A stretch of 64,000 nt of DNA from DASVTU01 sp036387415. Its GTDB lineage: Bacteria; Acidobacteriota; Blastocatellia; Pyrinomonadales; Pyrinomonadaceae. The stretch is taken from positions 10,998 to 74,997 of the forward strand of contig DASVTU010000001.1 in assembly GCA_036387415.1 (NCBI GenBank), read 5' to 3'. Numbering within the stretch: the stretch's first letter is position 1; each line of letters begins with the position of its first letter. The notes beneath the pieces were generated by a model, which saw only the letters and a list, made by a program, of their open reading frames with translations, was not told the origin of the DNA and did no database searches. The position numbers and the translations under genes are program-made. Positions 32,217-40,872 of the stretch are shown one piece after another.

Positions 32217-33572
32217 GTGATTCAAAATTTCGTCACACGGGAACAGATGCCGCGACGTACCAACAAGAATCTCTTCGCCGACGAGGAAGAAGAACGCCCC
32301 GCGACGGCTGTGCAAACGGCGGTCGCCGCCGACGCGCCGCTCGCCGAGCGGATGCGCCCGCAGACACTCGAAGAGTTTGTCGGGCAAGAGCATCTCATCG
32401 GCGAAGGGCGTGTGCTGCGACGCATCATCGAAGGCGCGGGCGCGCTCCCCTCGCTCATCCTCTGGGGCGCGCCGGGCACAGGCAAAACCACTCTCGCGCG
32501 TCTGCTCGCCGCACGCAAGACGGCGCGTTTCGTTCCTCTCTCGGCGGTCTTTTCCGGCGTCCGCGAAGTGCGCGCCGCCATTGCTGAAGCCGCCGAACAC
32601 CGCCGCGTAGGCGCACGCACGATTCTCTTCATCGACGAGATTCACCGTTTCAACAAAGCACAGCAGGACGCGCTCTTGCCAGCCGTCGAAAACGGAACCG
32701 TGACGCTCATCGGCGCGACCACCGAGAATCCTTCGTTTGAAGTGACGGGCGCGCTGCTTTCGCGCACGCGCGTCATGATGCTCGAACCCTTGAACGAAAA
32801 GGACGTGGAGACGATTCTCCGTCGCGCCGTCGGCGACGAGGAACGCGGGTTGTCGAATCTCCATCCCGCGCTCACGGACGAAGTGATAGAGCGTCTCGCT
32901 CATTCCGCCAATGGAGATGCGCGCGTCGCGCTCGCCGCGCTCGAAGCGGCGGTCGAATCGACCGCGCCAGACAAAGAGGGCGTCCGCCGCGTCACGTCCG
33001 AGACGGTGGTCGAAGCTCTGGGTCGCGCACGTTATGCCTACGACAAGGGCGGCGAGGAGCATTACAATCTCGCCTCGGCGTTGATTAAGTCGCTCCGCAA
33101 TTCCGACGTGAACGCGGCGCTCTACTGGCTCGCGCGACTCATCGAAGGCGGTGCCGACCCGATTTTCATCGCGCGGCGTCTCTGTATTCTCGCCTCCGAA
33201 GACATCGGCATGGCCGACCCGCAAGCGATGGTGCAGGCGTCGGCGGCGGCGCAAATCACGCATCTCATCGGTCTGCCCGAAGCCCTCTACCCGCTCTCGC
33301 AGGCGACCGTCTACCTGGCGCACGCGCCGAAATCGAACGCCATCAAACGCGCCTTTCACGCCGCGCTCGCAGACGCCTCCGAGACGGCGCGCGAACCCGT
33401 CCCGCTTCATCTACGTAATGCCATCACGCCTCTGATGAAGCGCGCTGGATACGGTGGCGGCTATCGCTACGTGCACGACGACCCGCGCGCACGCGAAGAG
33501 ATGTCTTGTCTGCCCCAACGTTTGCACGGCAAAGAATACTGGAAGGACAACAACGGGAATGATGAAGATTGA
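32217..33572 (+). CDS. rarA: Replication-associated recombination protein RarA (MgsA)
   Basis: A 451-aa clamp-loader-like AAA+ ATPase acting at stalled forks. Walker A GAPGTGKTT lies near residue 85, Walker B LFIDEIHRFNK near 138 and sensor 1 IGATTENPSF near 165. The C-terminal tetramerisation part includes SALIKSLRNSDVNAALYWLA (about 285) and SEDIGMADPQA. The GTG at 32217 follows GGGAGG by 4 nt; ATG 32247 is the alternative. The TGA stop lies in the first unit of a repeat element. Confidence 0.93.
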   Translation: MIQNFVTREQMPRRTNKNLFADEEEERPATAVQTAVAADAPLAERMRPQTLEEFVGQEHLIGEGRVLRRIIEGAGALPSLILWGAPGTGKTTLARLLAARKTARFVPLSAVFSGVREVRAAIAEAAEHRRVGARTILFIDEIHRFNKAQQDALLPAVENGTVTLIGATTENPSFEVTGALLSRTRVMMLEPLNEKDVETILRRAVGDEERGLSNLHPALTDEVIERLAHSANGDARVALAALEAAVESTAPDKEGVRRVTSETVVEALGRARYAYDKGGEEHYNLASALIKSLRNSDVNAALYWLARLIEGGADPIFIARRLCILASEDIGMADPQAMVQASAAAQITHLIGLPEALYPLSQATVYLAHAPKSNAIKRAFHAALADASETAREPVPLHLRNAITPLMKRAGYGGGYRYVHDDPRAREEMSCLPQRLHGKEYWKDNNGNDED

Positions 33573-33642
33573 TTCATTGACGCATCGGGTTATTGATTTA
33601 ATCAGGCAATGAATCAATGAGCTGATGCATCAATGAATCAAT
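33568..33642. repeat. Octamer-built inverted repeat, TGATTCAT class
   Basis: A 19-bp stem with one mismatch, 33568-33586 with 33624-33642, of TGATTCAT octamers. It includes the rarA stop codon. Confidence 0.8.
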
Positions 33643-33669
33643 TTCTCGCGTTCGTCGGTTGGTTGAGTT

Positions 33670-34497
33670 ATGAACACAGGGAAAACGGAAAGAGAGTTGG
33701 CTTTTCTTCACGACCTTTACGTCGCGCCGGATTGGGGCGAGCGTTTCGCGGAGCTTATCGACGAGCATGTGAAGTTGCCGAAGTCGGGGAGCGCGTTATA
33801 TGTCGCGGCTGGAACGGGCGGACATGCGCTGGCCTTGAAGGAACGCGGCGGGCAGGATTTCACGCTCGTCTGCGTGGACGAAAGCGGTGAGAGGGTTGAG
33901 TTGGCGCGTGCGAAGGCGCAGGCCATTAAGGCGGCGGCGCGTGTGGATTTTCGCACGTCGCAACTCGAAGCGTTGGCGTTTGAAGACGACGCGTTTGACC
34001 TTGTTGTAGGTGATGCGTCGATGGTTGCGCCGGAGCGTCTGCCGGAGGTGCTGGCCGAGATGGTACGCGTGGCCGCGCCCGGCGCGAGGGTGGCGCTCAA
34101 CGTCACGACCGCTTCGAGTTTCGGCGAATTCTTTTCCGTCTACTGGGAAGCACTCGGTAACGTCGGTTTCGAGGAACACGCGCCGACGGTCGAGACGTTC
34201 ATCAACCAACTGCCCACGGTTTCGACACTTGAGGGACTTGCGACGCGCGAATCGCTCGACGAGGTGGAATCGTGGACGCAGAAAGAGGAGTTCAATTTTG
34301 CTTCCGGTGAAGAGTTCGTCAACTCGCCGCTCGCGCGCGACTTTCTGTTTCAAAACTGGCTTGAGCCGTTGCACGACGACGAGGCGCGCGAACGCGTGCT
34401 CGCGGAAGTCGCGCGCATCATCGACGAAGAACGCAACGATGCGGAATTCGCGCTCTCCATCAAAGCCACGATTGTCGTCGGGCGCAAACCTGAATGA
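33670..34497 (+). CDS. Class I SAM-dependent methyltransferase
   Basis: A 275-aa Rossmann-fold methyltransferase. The SAM-binding motif I is YVAAGTGGHALAL (about residues 37-49), motif II has the acidic VCVDESGERVELA near 66, and motif IV is DLVVGDASMVAPE near 111. The substrate is unknown; the C-terminal 100 residues are acidic. It is probably cotranscribed with rarA across the octamer hairpin. Confidence 0.8.
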   Translation: MNTGKTERELAFLHDLYVAPDWGERFAELIDEHVKLPKSGSALYVAAGTGGHALALKERGGQDFTLVCVDESGERVELARAKAQAIKAAARVDFRTSQLEALAFEDDAFDLVVGDASMVAPERLPEVLAEMVRVAAPGARVALNVTTASSFGEFFSVYWEALGNVGFEEHAPTVETFINQLPTVSTLEGLATRESLDEVESWTQKEEFNFASGEEFVNSPLARDFLFQNWLEPLHDDEARERVLAEVARIIDEERNDAEFALSIKATIVVGRKPE

Positions 34498-34528
34498 GTC
34501 GAGACGAAATTTCCGTCGGAGATGAGGA

Positions 34529-34560
34529 TGGCCGCGAGTGTGTCTGAAGACTCGCGGCCA
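34529..34560. terminator. Bidirectional terminator hairpin
   Basis: A perfect 11-bp stem, 34529-34539 with 34550-34560, between the convergent methyltransferase and tatA genes. Confidence 0.7.
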
Positions 34561-34595
34561 ACGGCTTTGCTTGAAAAGTTTTTGAAGGAACGTCG

Positions 34596-34862
34596 TTAGC
34601 GCGGCTTGTTGAGCGTCGCTTTATCGGCGGCGAGTTCTTCGTCGGAGAGGCTGCTGCGGTCGGCGGTGTGGAGTCGTTCGCGTTGGCGTGTGGCTTCGAG
34701 TTCCGCATCGTCCTCGCCTTCGCCGATGCCTTTCTTAAACTCGCGGATACTTTTGCCCATGCCTTTGGCGAGTTGCGGCAGGCGCGTGCTGCCAAAGAGA
34801 AGCAGCAGGATAACGAGGATGATGATGAGTTCCTGCATTCCCAATCCGCCAATTCCTAACAT
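34596..34862 (-). CDS. tatA: Twin-arginine translocase subunit TatA/TatE family
   Basis: An 88-aa Tat pore component. The N-terminal TM helix (MQELIIILVILLLLFGSTRL, from residue 9) is followed by the family hinge LPQLAKGMGKSIREFKKG, an amphipathic helix, and an acidic disordered tail. TatA/TatE/TatB cannot be told apart with certainty, but the FG hinge and short length favour TatA. No tatC is nearby. AGGATTGAATTAT precedes the ATG. Confidence 0.9.
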   Translation of the reverse strand: MLGIGGLGMQELIIILVILLLLFGSTRLPQLAKGMGKSIREFKKGIGEGEDDAELEATRQRERLHTADRSSLSDEELAADKATLNKPR

Positions 34863-34925
34863 AATTCAATCCTCCAAATTAATAAGTGGAAATCAATATC
34901 GCGACTTGAAGCGTCGTGTGCGCGG

Positions 34926-35465
34926 TCAACTGCCGCCGCCGTCGTTGCCTTCCGATTCATAGAAAAGATACTTACGCCACGTCTCATCGGCGCGTCCGAG
35001 ATAGCGCATGATTTGACGGTTGACGTGCAGCGAGAAACCGCGCGGACGACGCACCAGATGCATCTTCGCTTCTTCCGGCGTCCGGCTGCCCTTGCGGTGA
35101 TTGCAACGTTTGCAACACGCTACCAGATTATCCCAACTCGATTCGCCGCCACGCGAACGCGGCAGAACGTGGTCGAGCGTCAAATCCGAAGGCGAAAACT
35201 GTTTGCCGCAATACTGGCACGTCGAATGGTCGCGCAGCAGGATGTTTTTGCGTGACAGCGAACGGTTTTTGAAAGGGATGTGGATGTATTCGGTCAGACG
35301 AATCACCGACGGCGCGTGAATAGACATTTTTGACGAATGAATCATGTGGCCGTTGTGCTCTTCCATGCGCGCGACGCCTTTGAAAATCATCACAATCGCG
35401 CGCCGTTCATTGCACACGTTAATCGGCTCGTACGATGCATTCAGGACTAAAACTCGTCCATTCAT
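34926..35465 (-). CDS. HNH endonuclease family protein
   Basis: A 179-aa protein of the small bacterial HNH group. CxxC pairs (CQYC, about residue 83, and CKRC, about 117) bind zinc around the HNH core LTLDHVLPRSRGGESSWDN. The N-terminal MNGRVLVLNASYEPINV is typical. Biological role is unknown; it is not next to a restriction or phage module. Confidence 0.85.
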   Translation of the reverse strand: MNGRVLVLNASYEPINVCNERRAIVMIFKGVARMEEHNGHMIHSSKMSIHAPSVIRLTEYIHIPFKNRSLSRKNILLRDHSTCQYCGKQFSPSDLTLDHVLPRSRGGESSWDNLVACCKRCNHRKGSRTPEEAKMHLVRRPRGFSLHVNRQIMRYLGRADETWRKYLFYESEGNDGGGS

Positions 35466-35496
35466 ATTGCTTATTGATATTACGCGAGCAGTTTGA

Positions 35497-35590
35497 ATAA
35501 GGCAAAAGTAAAAATGAAAAATGAAAAAAGCTCGAAAGGAACGAAGCGCGTTTCAGTTTTTTAACTTTTCATTTTTACTTTTTCATTCTC
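35497..35590. repeat. Heptamer-built inverted repeat, TGAAAAA class
   Basis: A perfect 17-bp A/T-rich stem, 35504-35520 with 35566-35582, flanked by more A-rich heptamers. The right arm ends in the stop codon of the iminopeptidase gene. It could also act as a terminator. Confidence 0.75.
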
Positions 35591-36527
35591 TGAAGCGGTC
35601 GGTCGCTTCGACGAGTGCGCTGGTGGTGCCGGGTTCGAGGGCGGAGTGGCCTGCGTCCGGTACGACGCGCAACTCCGCTTCCGGCCACGCACGTTGCAAC
35701 TCCCACGCGCTCATCATCGGGCACACGACATCGTAACGTCCCTGCACGATGACCGACGGAATGTGTCGAATCTTGCCGACGTTTTCAATCAGATAATTAT
35801 CCGTGTCGAAGAAAGCGTTGTTCATAAAATAGTGGCATTCGATGCGCGCGAAGGCGAGCGCGAATTCAGCCTCGCCGAAATCAGCGATGAAGTTCGGGTC
35901 GGGATAAAGTTTCGACGTGCTGCCTTCCCAGATGCTCCACGCGCGTGCCGCTTCGAGCCGCACGGCTTCGTCGTCGCTCGTCAGCCGACGGTGATACGCC
36001 GAGAGCATATCGCCGCGCTCCGCTTCCGGTATGACGCTCACGTATTGCTCCCACACGTCGGGGAAAATCGCGCTCGCGCCCTCTTGATAGAACCAACGAA
36101 TCTCCTTCGGACGACAGAGGAAGATGCCACGCAGGACGAGCGCGCGTGCGCGTTCAGGATGCGTCTGCGCGTAGGCCAGCGCCAACGTGCTGCCCCACGA
36201 ACCACCAAACACCACCCATTTATCAATCCCCAGATGCACGCGAATCCGTTCAATGTCGGCGACCAAGTGCCACGTCGTGTTCTCTTCGATACTGGCGTGC
36301 GGCGTGCTCTGTCCCGAACCGCGTTGGTCGAACAAGACGATGCGATAGGCCGCCGGGTCAAAAAAACGACGGTAGTCCGCGACCGTCCCGCCACCGGGGC
36401 CGCCATGTAAAAAGACCACGGGCAAGCCTTCGGGATTGCCCGATTGCTCGTAGTAAATCGTATGCACGGACGAGACGCCGAGCATGCCCCGGTCGTAAGG
36501 TTCGATGGGCGGATAGAGTGTTCTCAT
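35583..36527 (-). CDS. pip: Proline iminopeptidase
   Basis: A 314-aa alpha/beta hydrolase that removes N-terminal proline from peptides. The oxyanion motif HGGPGGG lies near residue 42, the nucleophile elbow GGSWGST near 110, the acid in GRYDVVCPM near 265, and the catalytic His in AGHSALE near 293. Full length for the family. Its TGA stop lies in the right arm of a repeat. Confidence 0.93.
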   Translation of the reverse strand: MRTLYPPIEPYDRGMLGVSSVHTIYYEQSGNPEGLPVVFLHGGPGGGTVADYRRFFDPAAYRIVLFDQRGSGQSTPHASIEENTTWHLVADIERIRVHLGIDKWVVFGGSWGSTLALAYAQTHPERARALVLRGIFLCRPKEIRWFYQEGASAIFPDVWEQYVSVIPEAERGDMLSAYHRRLTSDDEAVRLEAARAWSIWEGSTSKLYPDPNFIADFGEAEFALAFARIECHYFMNNAFFDTDNYLIENVGKIRHIPSVIVQGRYDVVCPMMSAWELQRAWPEAELRVVPDAGHSALEPGTTSALVEATDRFRE

Positions 36528-36540
36528 AGCGATATAATAC

Positions 36541-36661
36541 AGAGGTTAGAGTTCGGAGGCTAGAGGCACAAAGCAGAGGTCAGAGGCTAGAAATTAGAGG
36601 TTAGCAAAATCGGCAATCCGGTTTTTAACTGACCTCTAACCTCTAGCCTCTGACCTCTGCT
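36541..36661. repeat. Heptamer-built inverted repeat, class B
   Basis: GAGGTYA-type heptamers. A perfect 20-bp stem pairs 36572-36591 with 36642-36661; the left side carries four extra units. It lies between comF and pip. Confidence 0.85.
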
Positions 36662-36662
36662 C

Positions 36663-37418
36663 CTACGCCCGCGCAACGGTGAGCACGAATACTTCGCTTG
36701 CGCCCGCGACACGCAAGGCACGCGCGCAGGCCGAGACGGTGGCTCCTGTGGTGAACACGTCGTCGATGACGAGGACGCGCTCGCCTTCAATCAGACGCGT
36801 ACGCCGCACATCGAAGGCGTCTGCGACCGTTTCGCGCCGCGCACGCGCATCCATGCCAGCGCGATGCCGTTCGGCGTAGACGGTGCGAACCAGACTCCAC
36901 TCGTCGAAGGGCAGACGCGTCTGTGCCGCCAGCGCGCGTCCGAGCGTCGCTGCTTGATTAAAGCCACGCTCGCGTTCGCGTCGGGGATGGAGAGGGACGG
37001 GCACGATGCGCGTCGCCGCGTCGAGGGGCGGACGCCTCTGAGTTTCCAAAAGCAGACGCGCCAGCCGCGCCGAGACGTGCGGCTCATGCTTCAACGTGAG
37101 CACCGCCGCGCGCAGTGCTCCTTCGTACACTCCGCACGCACGCGCCGCCGTCCAACTCTCATCGTCGCAACGGCGACAACGAACATCCTCCCGCTTCTCC
37201 CGTTCCAACGCGCCCGACGCCCCTCTCGCTAATGCGCCGCACTTCCAGCACATCGTCTCGTTGCCGGAAAAAATGTGCGTCGCCCGCCAGCAGGCGGCGC
37301 ACGCGGGCAGGTCGGCGCGCGCCTCGACGCTCCGCACGCCGCACGCCGCGCACGCGTAAGGGTAGACGAGCGCGAGCGTCGCGTCGTAAAGCATGTCGAT
37401 TTTGTTAGCGAACGACAT
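36663..37418 (-). CDS. comF: ComF-family phosphoribosyltransferase-like protein
   Basis: A 251-aa protein linked to DNA uptake and processing in competent bacteria. The N-terminus has zinc-type Cys motifs (CAAC, CAAC, CWKC, CRRC between about residues 19 and 75). The C-terminal PRTase domain has the PRPP loop VLVIDDVFTTGATVSAC near 217. ATG 37418 is chosen; ATG 37394 is also possible. It ends 2 nt from a class B repeat. Confidence 0.88.
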   Translation of the reverse strand: MSFANKIDMLYDATLALVYPYACAACGVRSVEARADLPACAACWRATHIFSGNETMCWKCGALARGASGALEREKREDVRCRRCDDESWTAARACGVYEGALRAAVLTLKHEPHVSARLARLLLETQRRPPLDAATRIVPVPLHPRRERERGFNQAATLGRALAAQTRLPFDEWSLVRTVYAERHRAGMDARARRETVADAFDVRRTRLIEGERVLVIDDVFTTGATVSACARALRVAGASEVFVLTVARA

Positions 37419-37533
37419 GGTGAGAGGGATGCTGTACGAAAACCAAAACGGTTGTTGGTGTTGACGTTGGCGAGGATGTCGGGCGATTCGTATTGACGTT
37501 CGTGCGCGCCCGTAACTTGGAGAGCATACACGA

Positions 37534-37572
37534 ACAGCCTCCCGACTTGAACTGTTCAAATCGGGAGGCTGT
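37534..37572 (-). terminator. Hairpin downstream of the DksA/TraR-like gene
   Basis: An 18-bp stem with one mismatch, 37534-37551 with 37555-37572, and a 3-nt loop. It lies about 58 nt after the DksA/TraR-like stop and before comF. There is no clear T run. Confidence 0.6.
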
Positions 37573-37629
37573 GCGATTCGATGGCGCGAAAGTCGTTGCC
37601 GTCGTTTAATTGTTAACGTCGGCGTCCGT

Positions 37630-37998
37630 CTAGTCTTCTTCGACGTTCAACAGGCCGCGTTCCTGCAAATCCTGACAACGGAGGCAATAACGCGCCCACG
37701 GCACGGCGTCGAGACGTTTCTCCTGAACGGGTTCGCCGCAGTTGATGCATTCGCCGTAGTCGCCCGCTTCGACGCGCTTCAAGGCTTCGTCAATCAATTC
37801 GAGCAGGCGGCGGTCGTTGGCCGACATGGAAATCAAAAGCTCTTTCGTGTAAGCGTTGGCGGCCATGTCCGCCGGGTCTTGCGTCGCTTCGGCATCGCGT
37901 TCGCGGCTCGACAACTCCGCTTCCGTCACCTGTCGGAATAATGATTCGCGTCGCTCAAGCAAGCGGTCGCGATACGTTTTCAATTTCCTTTTATCCAT
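37630..37998 (-). CDS. DksA/TraR-type zinc-finger regulator
   Basis: A 122-aa protein of the DksA/TraR superfamily, whose members bind the RNA polymerase secondary channel. A helical N-terminal coiled coil (about residues 1-75, with DPADMAANAY) precedes the zinc finger CINC...CLRC (about 84-110). ATG 37998 follows GGAGGGAG; the frame is open to 38097. It is likely a transcription modulator of the stringent type, but the target is not shown. Confidence 0.85.
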   Translation of the reverse strand: MDKRKLKTYRDRLLERRESLFRQVTEAELSSRERDAEATQDPADMAANAYTKELLISMSANDRRLLELIDEALKRVEAGDYGECINCGEPVQEKRLDAVPWARYCLRCQDLQERGLLNVEED

Positions 37999-38035
37999 CT
38001 TTGATACGCTCCCTCCAAACCCCACTTGACCAAAC

Positions 38036-38119
38036 AAAACTTTAGATTTGTGATTTAGACATACGTTAAAAAGCATCCTGCTTGTTTCAATCGACAATCA
38101 AAAATCTTCAATCCAAAAT
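38036..38119. repeat. Degenerate heptamer inverted repeat
   Basis: GATTTNG-like units at 38036-38060 face CAATCNN units at 38088-38119. Pairing is weaker than in other copies. It lies between rlmH and the DksA/TraR-like gene. Confidence 0.45.
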
Positions 38120-38123
38120 TTCG

Positions 38124-38588
38124 TCATTTCTGATACGGCAATCCGCGCATAATCGTGTAAGCCCTGTAAAGCTGTTCGGCCACGACGACGCGCGCCATTT
38201 CGTGCGTCAGCGTCAAGCGCGACAGAGACCAACGAACGTCTGCGCGTCTTTTAACCTCCGCCGCGACGCCGAGATGTCCGCCGACGACAAACGCCACCTC
38301 TTTCACCCCTTGTTCCTGCCAACGCTCAAACTCCGCCGCCAATTCCGGCGAACTCCATTGCCGCTCGCCTTCCACGTCGAGCAGCACCGTAAAGGGTTCA
38401 GATGCTAAAGCACCCTTGATTCGTTTGCTCTCCTCCTCCAAACAAATGCGCTCCTCCGCGCTCGCGCTCTCCCGGAGTTCCGTCACCTCGCACCGCACGA
38501 ACCGACCGAGCCTCTGCAAATAATCATCCGCGAGCGCACGCAGATGCGCGTTTTTCGTCTTGCCGACCCAAATAAGGCGAAACCGCAT
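38124..38588 (-). CDS. rlmH: 23S rRNA pseudouridine1915 N3-methyltransferase
   Basis: A 154-aa SPOUT-class methyltransferase acting on helix 69 of 23S rRNA. The trefoil-knot SAM site is FVVGGHLGV (about residue 99) and the C-terminal family signature is LSRLTLTHEMARVVVAEQLYRA (written in halves: LSRLTLTHEMA, RVVVAEQLYRA) ending RGLPYQK. Full length. It is in a cluster with rsfS, nadD and obg, all ribosome or cell-growth genes. Confidence 0.95.
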   Translation of the reverse strand: MRFRLIWVGKTKNAHLRALADDYLQRLGRFVRCEVTELRESASAEERICLEEESKRIKGALASEPFTVLLDVEGERQWSSPELAAEFERWQEQGVKEVAFVVGGHLGVAAEVKRRADVRWSLSRLTLTHEMARVVVAEQLYRAYTIMRGLPYQK

Positions 38589-38593
38589 AGAAT

Positions 38594-38672
38594 CAGAGAT
38601 TAGAGGCTAGATGTCAGAAGTCGGAATCATCAGTTCTTTTACTAATCTCTGACCTCTGAACTCTAGCCTCTG
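38594..38672. repeat. Heptamer-built inverted repeat, class B, entering a CDS
   Basis: Left arm 38594-38624 and right arm 38641-38672 of GAGGTYA-type heptamers. The loop and whole right arm are translated as the last residues of the sigma-54 activator, whose stop is at 38614. Confidence 0.8.
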
Positions 38673-39591
38673 TTTCGTAGCGCGCAAGTTTCTCGTAGAG
38701 ATTTTTACGACTGATACCGAGCAGCCGCGCGGCTTCGGATTTATTGCCGTGTACGGCGTCGAGCGTCTCGCGTATGTAGTCGGCTTCGAGTTCGGCGAGC
38801 GTGGGGCGTCGCGCGCCGCGCGCCTTGAGTCGTGCCGCCGCGCGCACCGCCTCCGGCAAGTCCGACGCCTCGACACGCCCGCCTTCCGTCACAATCACCG
38901 CCCGCTCCACCACGTTTGCCAACTCGCGCACGTTGCCGGGAAACTCATAAATTTCAAACAACTCAAGCGTCTCGTCCGAGAACCCCGCGACGCGCCGACC
39001 ATGCTTGGCGGCAAACGCCGACAGAAATTTTTCCGCCAGTGGCTGCACATCCTCGCGCCGCTCGCGCAAACCCGCGACGTGTATTCGCACAACGTTGAGA
39101 CGGTAAAAAAGGTCTTCACGAAACGCGCGACGCCGCACCGCCTCATCCAAATCCACGTTCGTCAACGCCACCAGCCGCGCATCCACCTTGACGGTGCGCC
39201 TGCCGCCCAAACGCTCAAACTCGCGGCGTTCAATCACGCGCAGGAGTTTGGCCTGTGCGTCGGTGGTCAGATGCGCGATTTCGTCTAGGACGAGCGTTCC
39301 CTTGTGCGCCGCTTCGAGTCGTCCGGGCTTCATCGTGCTCGCGCCCGTAAACGCCCCGCGCTCGTAACCGAATAACTCCGCTTCGAGCAGTTCGCCCGGC
39401 AGCGACGCGCAATCAATATTGACGAACGCTCCCGCCGCACGCTCCGAACGCGTGTGAATAAAGAGCGCGAGCGCATCTTTCCCCGCGCCCGATTCGCCCG
39501 TCACAAGGACGTTGGCGTCCGTCCGCGCCACGCGCTCGGCCAACCGCACCGCTTCGCGCATCGCTTCCGATTGGGCGACGAGTTCAATCAC
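38614..39591 (-). CDS. Sigma-54-dependent transcriptional activator
   Basis: A 325-aa AAA+ enhancer-binding protein without an N-terminal receiver or sensor domain. Walker A GESGAGKDALA lies near residue 33, the sigma-54 contact loop GAFTGAS near 78, Walker B LVLDEI near 98, and a Fis-type HTH (GNKSEAARLLGISRKNLYEKL) at about 287-307. The last 15 or so residues come from a class B hairpin repeat that invades the 3' end. With no sensory domain its activity may be controlled by another protein or by level. It overlaps rsfS by 8 nt. Confidence 0.88.
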   Translation of the reverse strand: MIELVAQSEAMREAVRLAERVARTDANVLVTGESGAGKDALALFIHTRSERAAGAFVNIDCASLPGELLEAELFGYERGAFTGASTMKPGRLEAAHKGTLVLDEIAHLTTDAQAKLLRVIERREFERLGGRRTVKVDARLVALTNVDLDEAVRRRAFREDLFYRLNVVRIHVAGLRERREDVQPLAEKFLSAFAAKHGRRVAGFSDETLELFEIYEFPGNVRELANVVERAVIVTEGGRVEASDLPEAVRAAARLKARGARRPTLAELEADYIRETLDAVHGNKSEAARLLGISRKNLYEKLARYETEARVQRSEISKRTDDSDF

Positions 39592-40135
39592 TTGTTCTCA
39601 AAGAACCATCGCGTTCATCGCGCGACGAACCGCCATTACTGCTGCCACCGCTGCTGCTGCTGTCGCCGCTCGACAGTTCCGTCGGCAGAGCCACGCGTCC
39701 GGCATCACGCCATAGTCGTTCAAGGTCGTAAAAGCGTCGCGCCTTCTCCTCGAAGACGTGAAAGATGAAGTCGCCGTAATCGACGAGTATCCACTCGGCG
39801 GTGTTGTAGCCTTCGATTCGCAGAGCCTTCGTGCCCTGCTTTTTCAGACGCTCCACCACTTCGTCTGCAATCGCTTGCACCTGTCGCTGGTTGGTGCCGC
39901 TCGCAATCAGAAAGTAGTCTGTGAAACTCGCCACCACGCGCAGGTCGAGCGCGATGAGGTCGAGCGCCTTCTTGTCGCTGGCAGCATGGAGCGCGGCGAG
40001 CATGCGCTCGTCGAGTTCTGCGGGTTGGTGCGCGGCTTCCTCAGCCGTCGCATTTGTGCTCGGCGTCGAAGCTTGTTTCTGTTGTGCCTGCTCTTTTTTA
40101 GTGAGTGGTTCCGGTGTCGAAGAATTCGGTTTCAT
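39584..40135 (-). CDS. rsfS: Ribosomal silencing factor RsfS
   Basis: A 183-aa DUF143 protein that binds L14 and blocks subunit joining in starvation. The family core runs from about residue 48 (DLIALDLRVVASFTDYFLIASGTNQRQV, in parts: DLIALDLRVV, TDYFLIASGTNQRQ) to about 140 (WILVDYGDFIFHVF). The N-terminal 40 residues and Ser/Gly-rich C-terminal 30 residues are disordered extensions. It overlaps nadD by 38 nt. Confidence 0.93.
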   Translation of the reverse strand: MKPNSSTPEPLTKKEQAQQKQASTPSTNATAEEAAHQPAELDERMLAALHAASDKKALDLIALDLRVVASFTDYFLIASGTNQRQVQAIADEVVERLKKQGTKALRIEGYNTAEWILVDYGDFIFHVFEEKARRFYDLERLWRDAGRVALPTELSSGDSSSSGGSSNGGSSRDERDGSLRTSD

Positions 40136-40820
40136 GCGTTTCTCGATAGAGCCTGTACTTTTTGATGTAATCCGCGACAGGCGACGGAACTAGCGAGGCC
40201 AAATCGGCGGCGTCTTTGCCCGCCTGCGTTGCGTTGCGAATCGCTGTTGCCGAAACATCTACGGTTGCGGCATCGGTCAGGTAGATTCTCGTCCGTTCAA
40301 GATTCTCGTCCAACACACGCGCGACCCATTCATTGTTTGCGCCGCGCAAATCCACCACGGCATCGCGCACGGCGTTCGTCACGTGCGACGAATTCAACTC
40401 ATAGCCGGGACGCGTGACGACGATGTGATTGGCGAGCGAGAGCACTCGCTCCCACTCTCGCCACGTCGTGATTTCCAACCACGAATCAGCGCCCATCACG
40501 AAAAACAGCCGCGCGGCTCGTCCCAAAGTTTCCACGAATCGCGCCAGCGTATTGACCGTGTAGGGTCGCTCCGGCGCGTCGAGTTCGACGGTCGAGATGC
40601 GAAAGCGCGGTTCGCTTTGCGTCGCCAGTGCAAGCATCGCATAGCGTTGGACGGGCGGCGTGACGGCTCGCTCGCGTTTGTGCGGCGCGATGTGCGCTGG
40701 TATGAAAAGAACTTCCGTCAAACCGAACAACGCTGTGACGTTTCGCGCCACCGCGAGATGCCCGAAGTGTACGGGGTCGAACGTCCCGCCGTACAAAGCT
40801 ATGCGCTGCTGCTCTCCCAT
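40098..40820 (-). CDS. nadD: Nicotinate-nucleotide adenylyltransferase
   Basis: A 240-aa enzyme making deamido-NAD from NaMN and ATP. The nucleotidyltransferase motif GGTFDPVHFGHL (HxGH) lies at residues 10-21 and the C-terminal ATP motif DVSATAIR near 205. ATG 40820 (MGEQQRIALYGG) fits homologues better than the start at 40841. It is coupled to rsfS by overlap, a common pairing in bacteria. Confidence 0.94.
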   Translation of the reverse strand: MGEQQRIALYGGTFDPVHFGHLAVARNVTALFGLTEVLFIPAHIAPHKRERAVTPPVQRYAMLALATQSEPRFRISTVELDAPERPYTVNTLARFVETLGRAARLFFVMGADSWLEITTWREWERVLSLANHIVVTRPGYELNSSHVTNAVRDAVVDLRGANNEWVARVLDENLERTRIYLTDAATVDVSATAIRNATQAGKDAADLASLVPSPVADYIKKYRLYRETHETEFFDTGTTH

Positions 40821-40872
40821 TTCGCGCGTTACTAACACCAACTAATACAGCACAAACGTGCTGCCCCAACGA

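Noticed and set aside
32163..33410. 415-aa minus-strand open frame
   Set aside because: Antisense to rarA; Arg/His-rich shadow of the coding strand.
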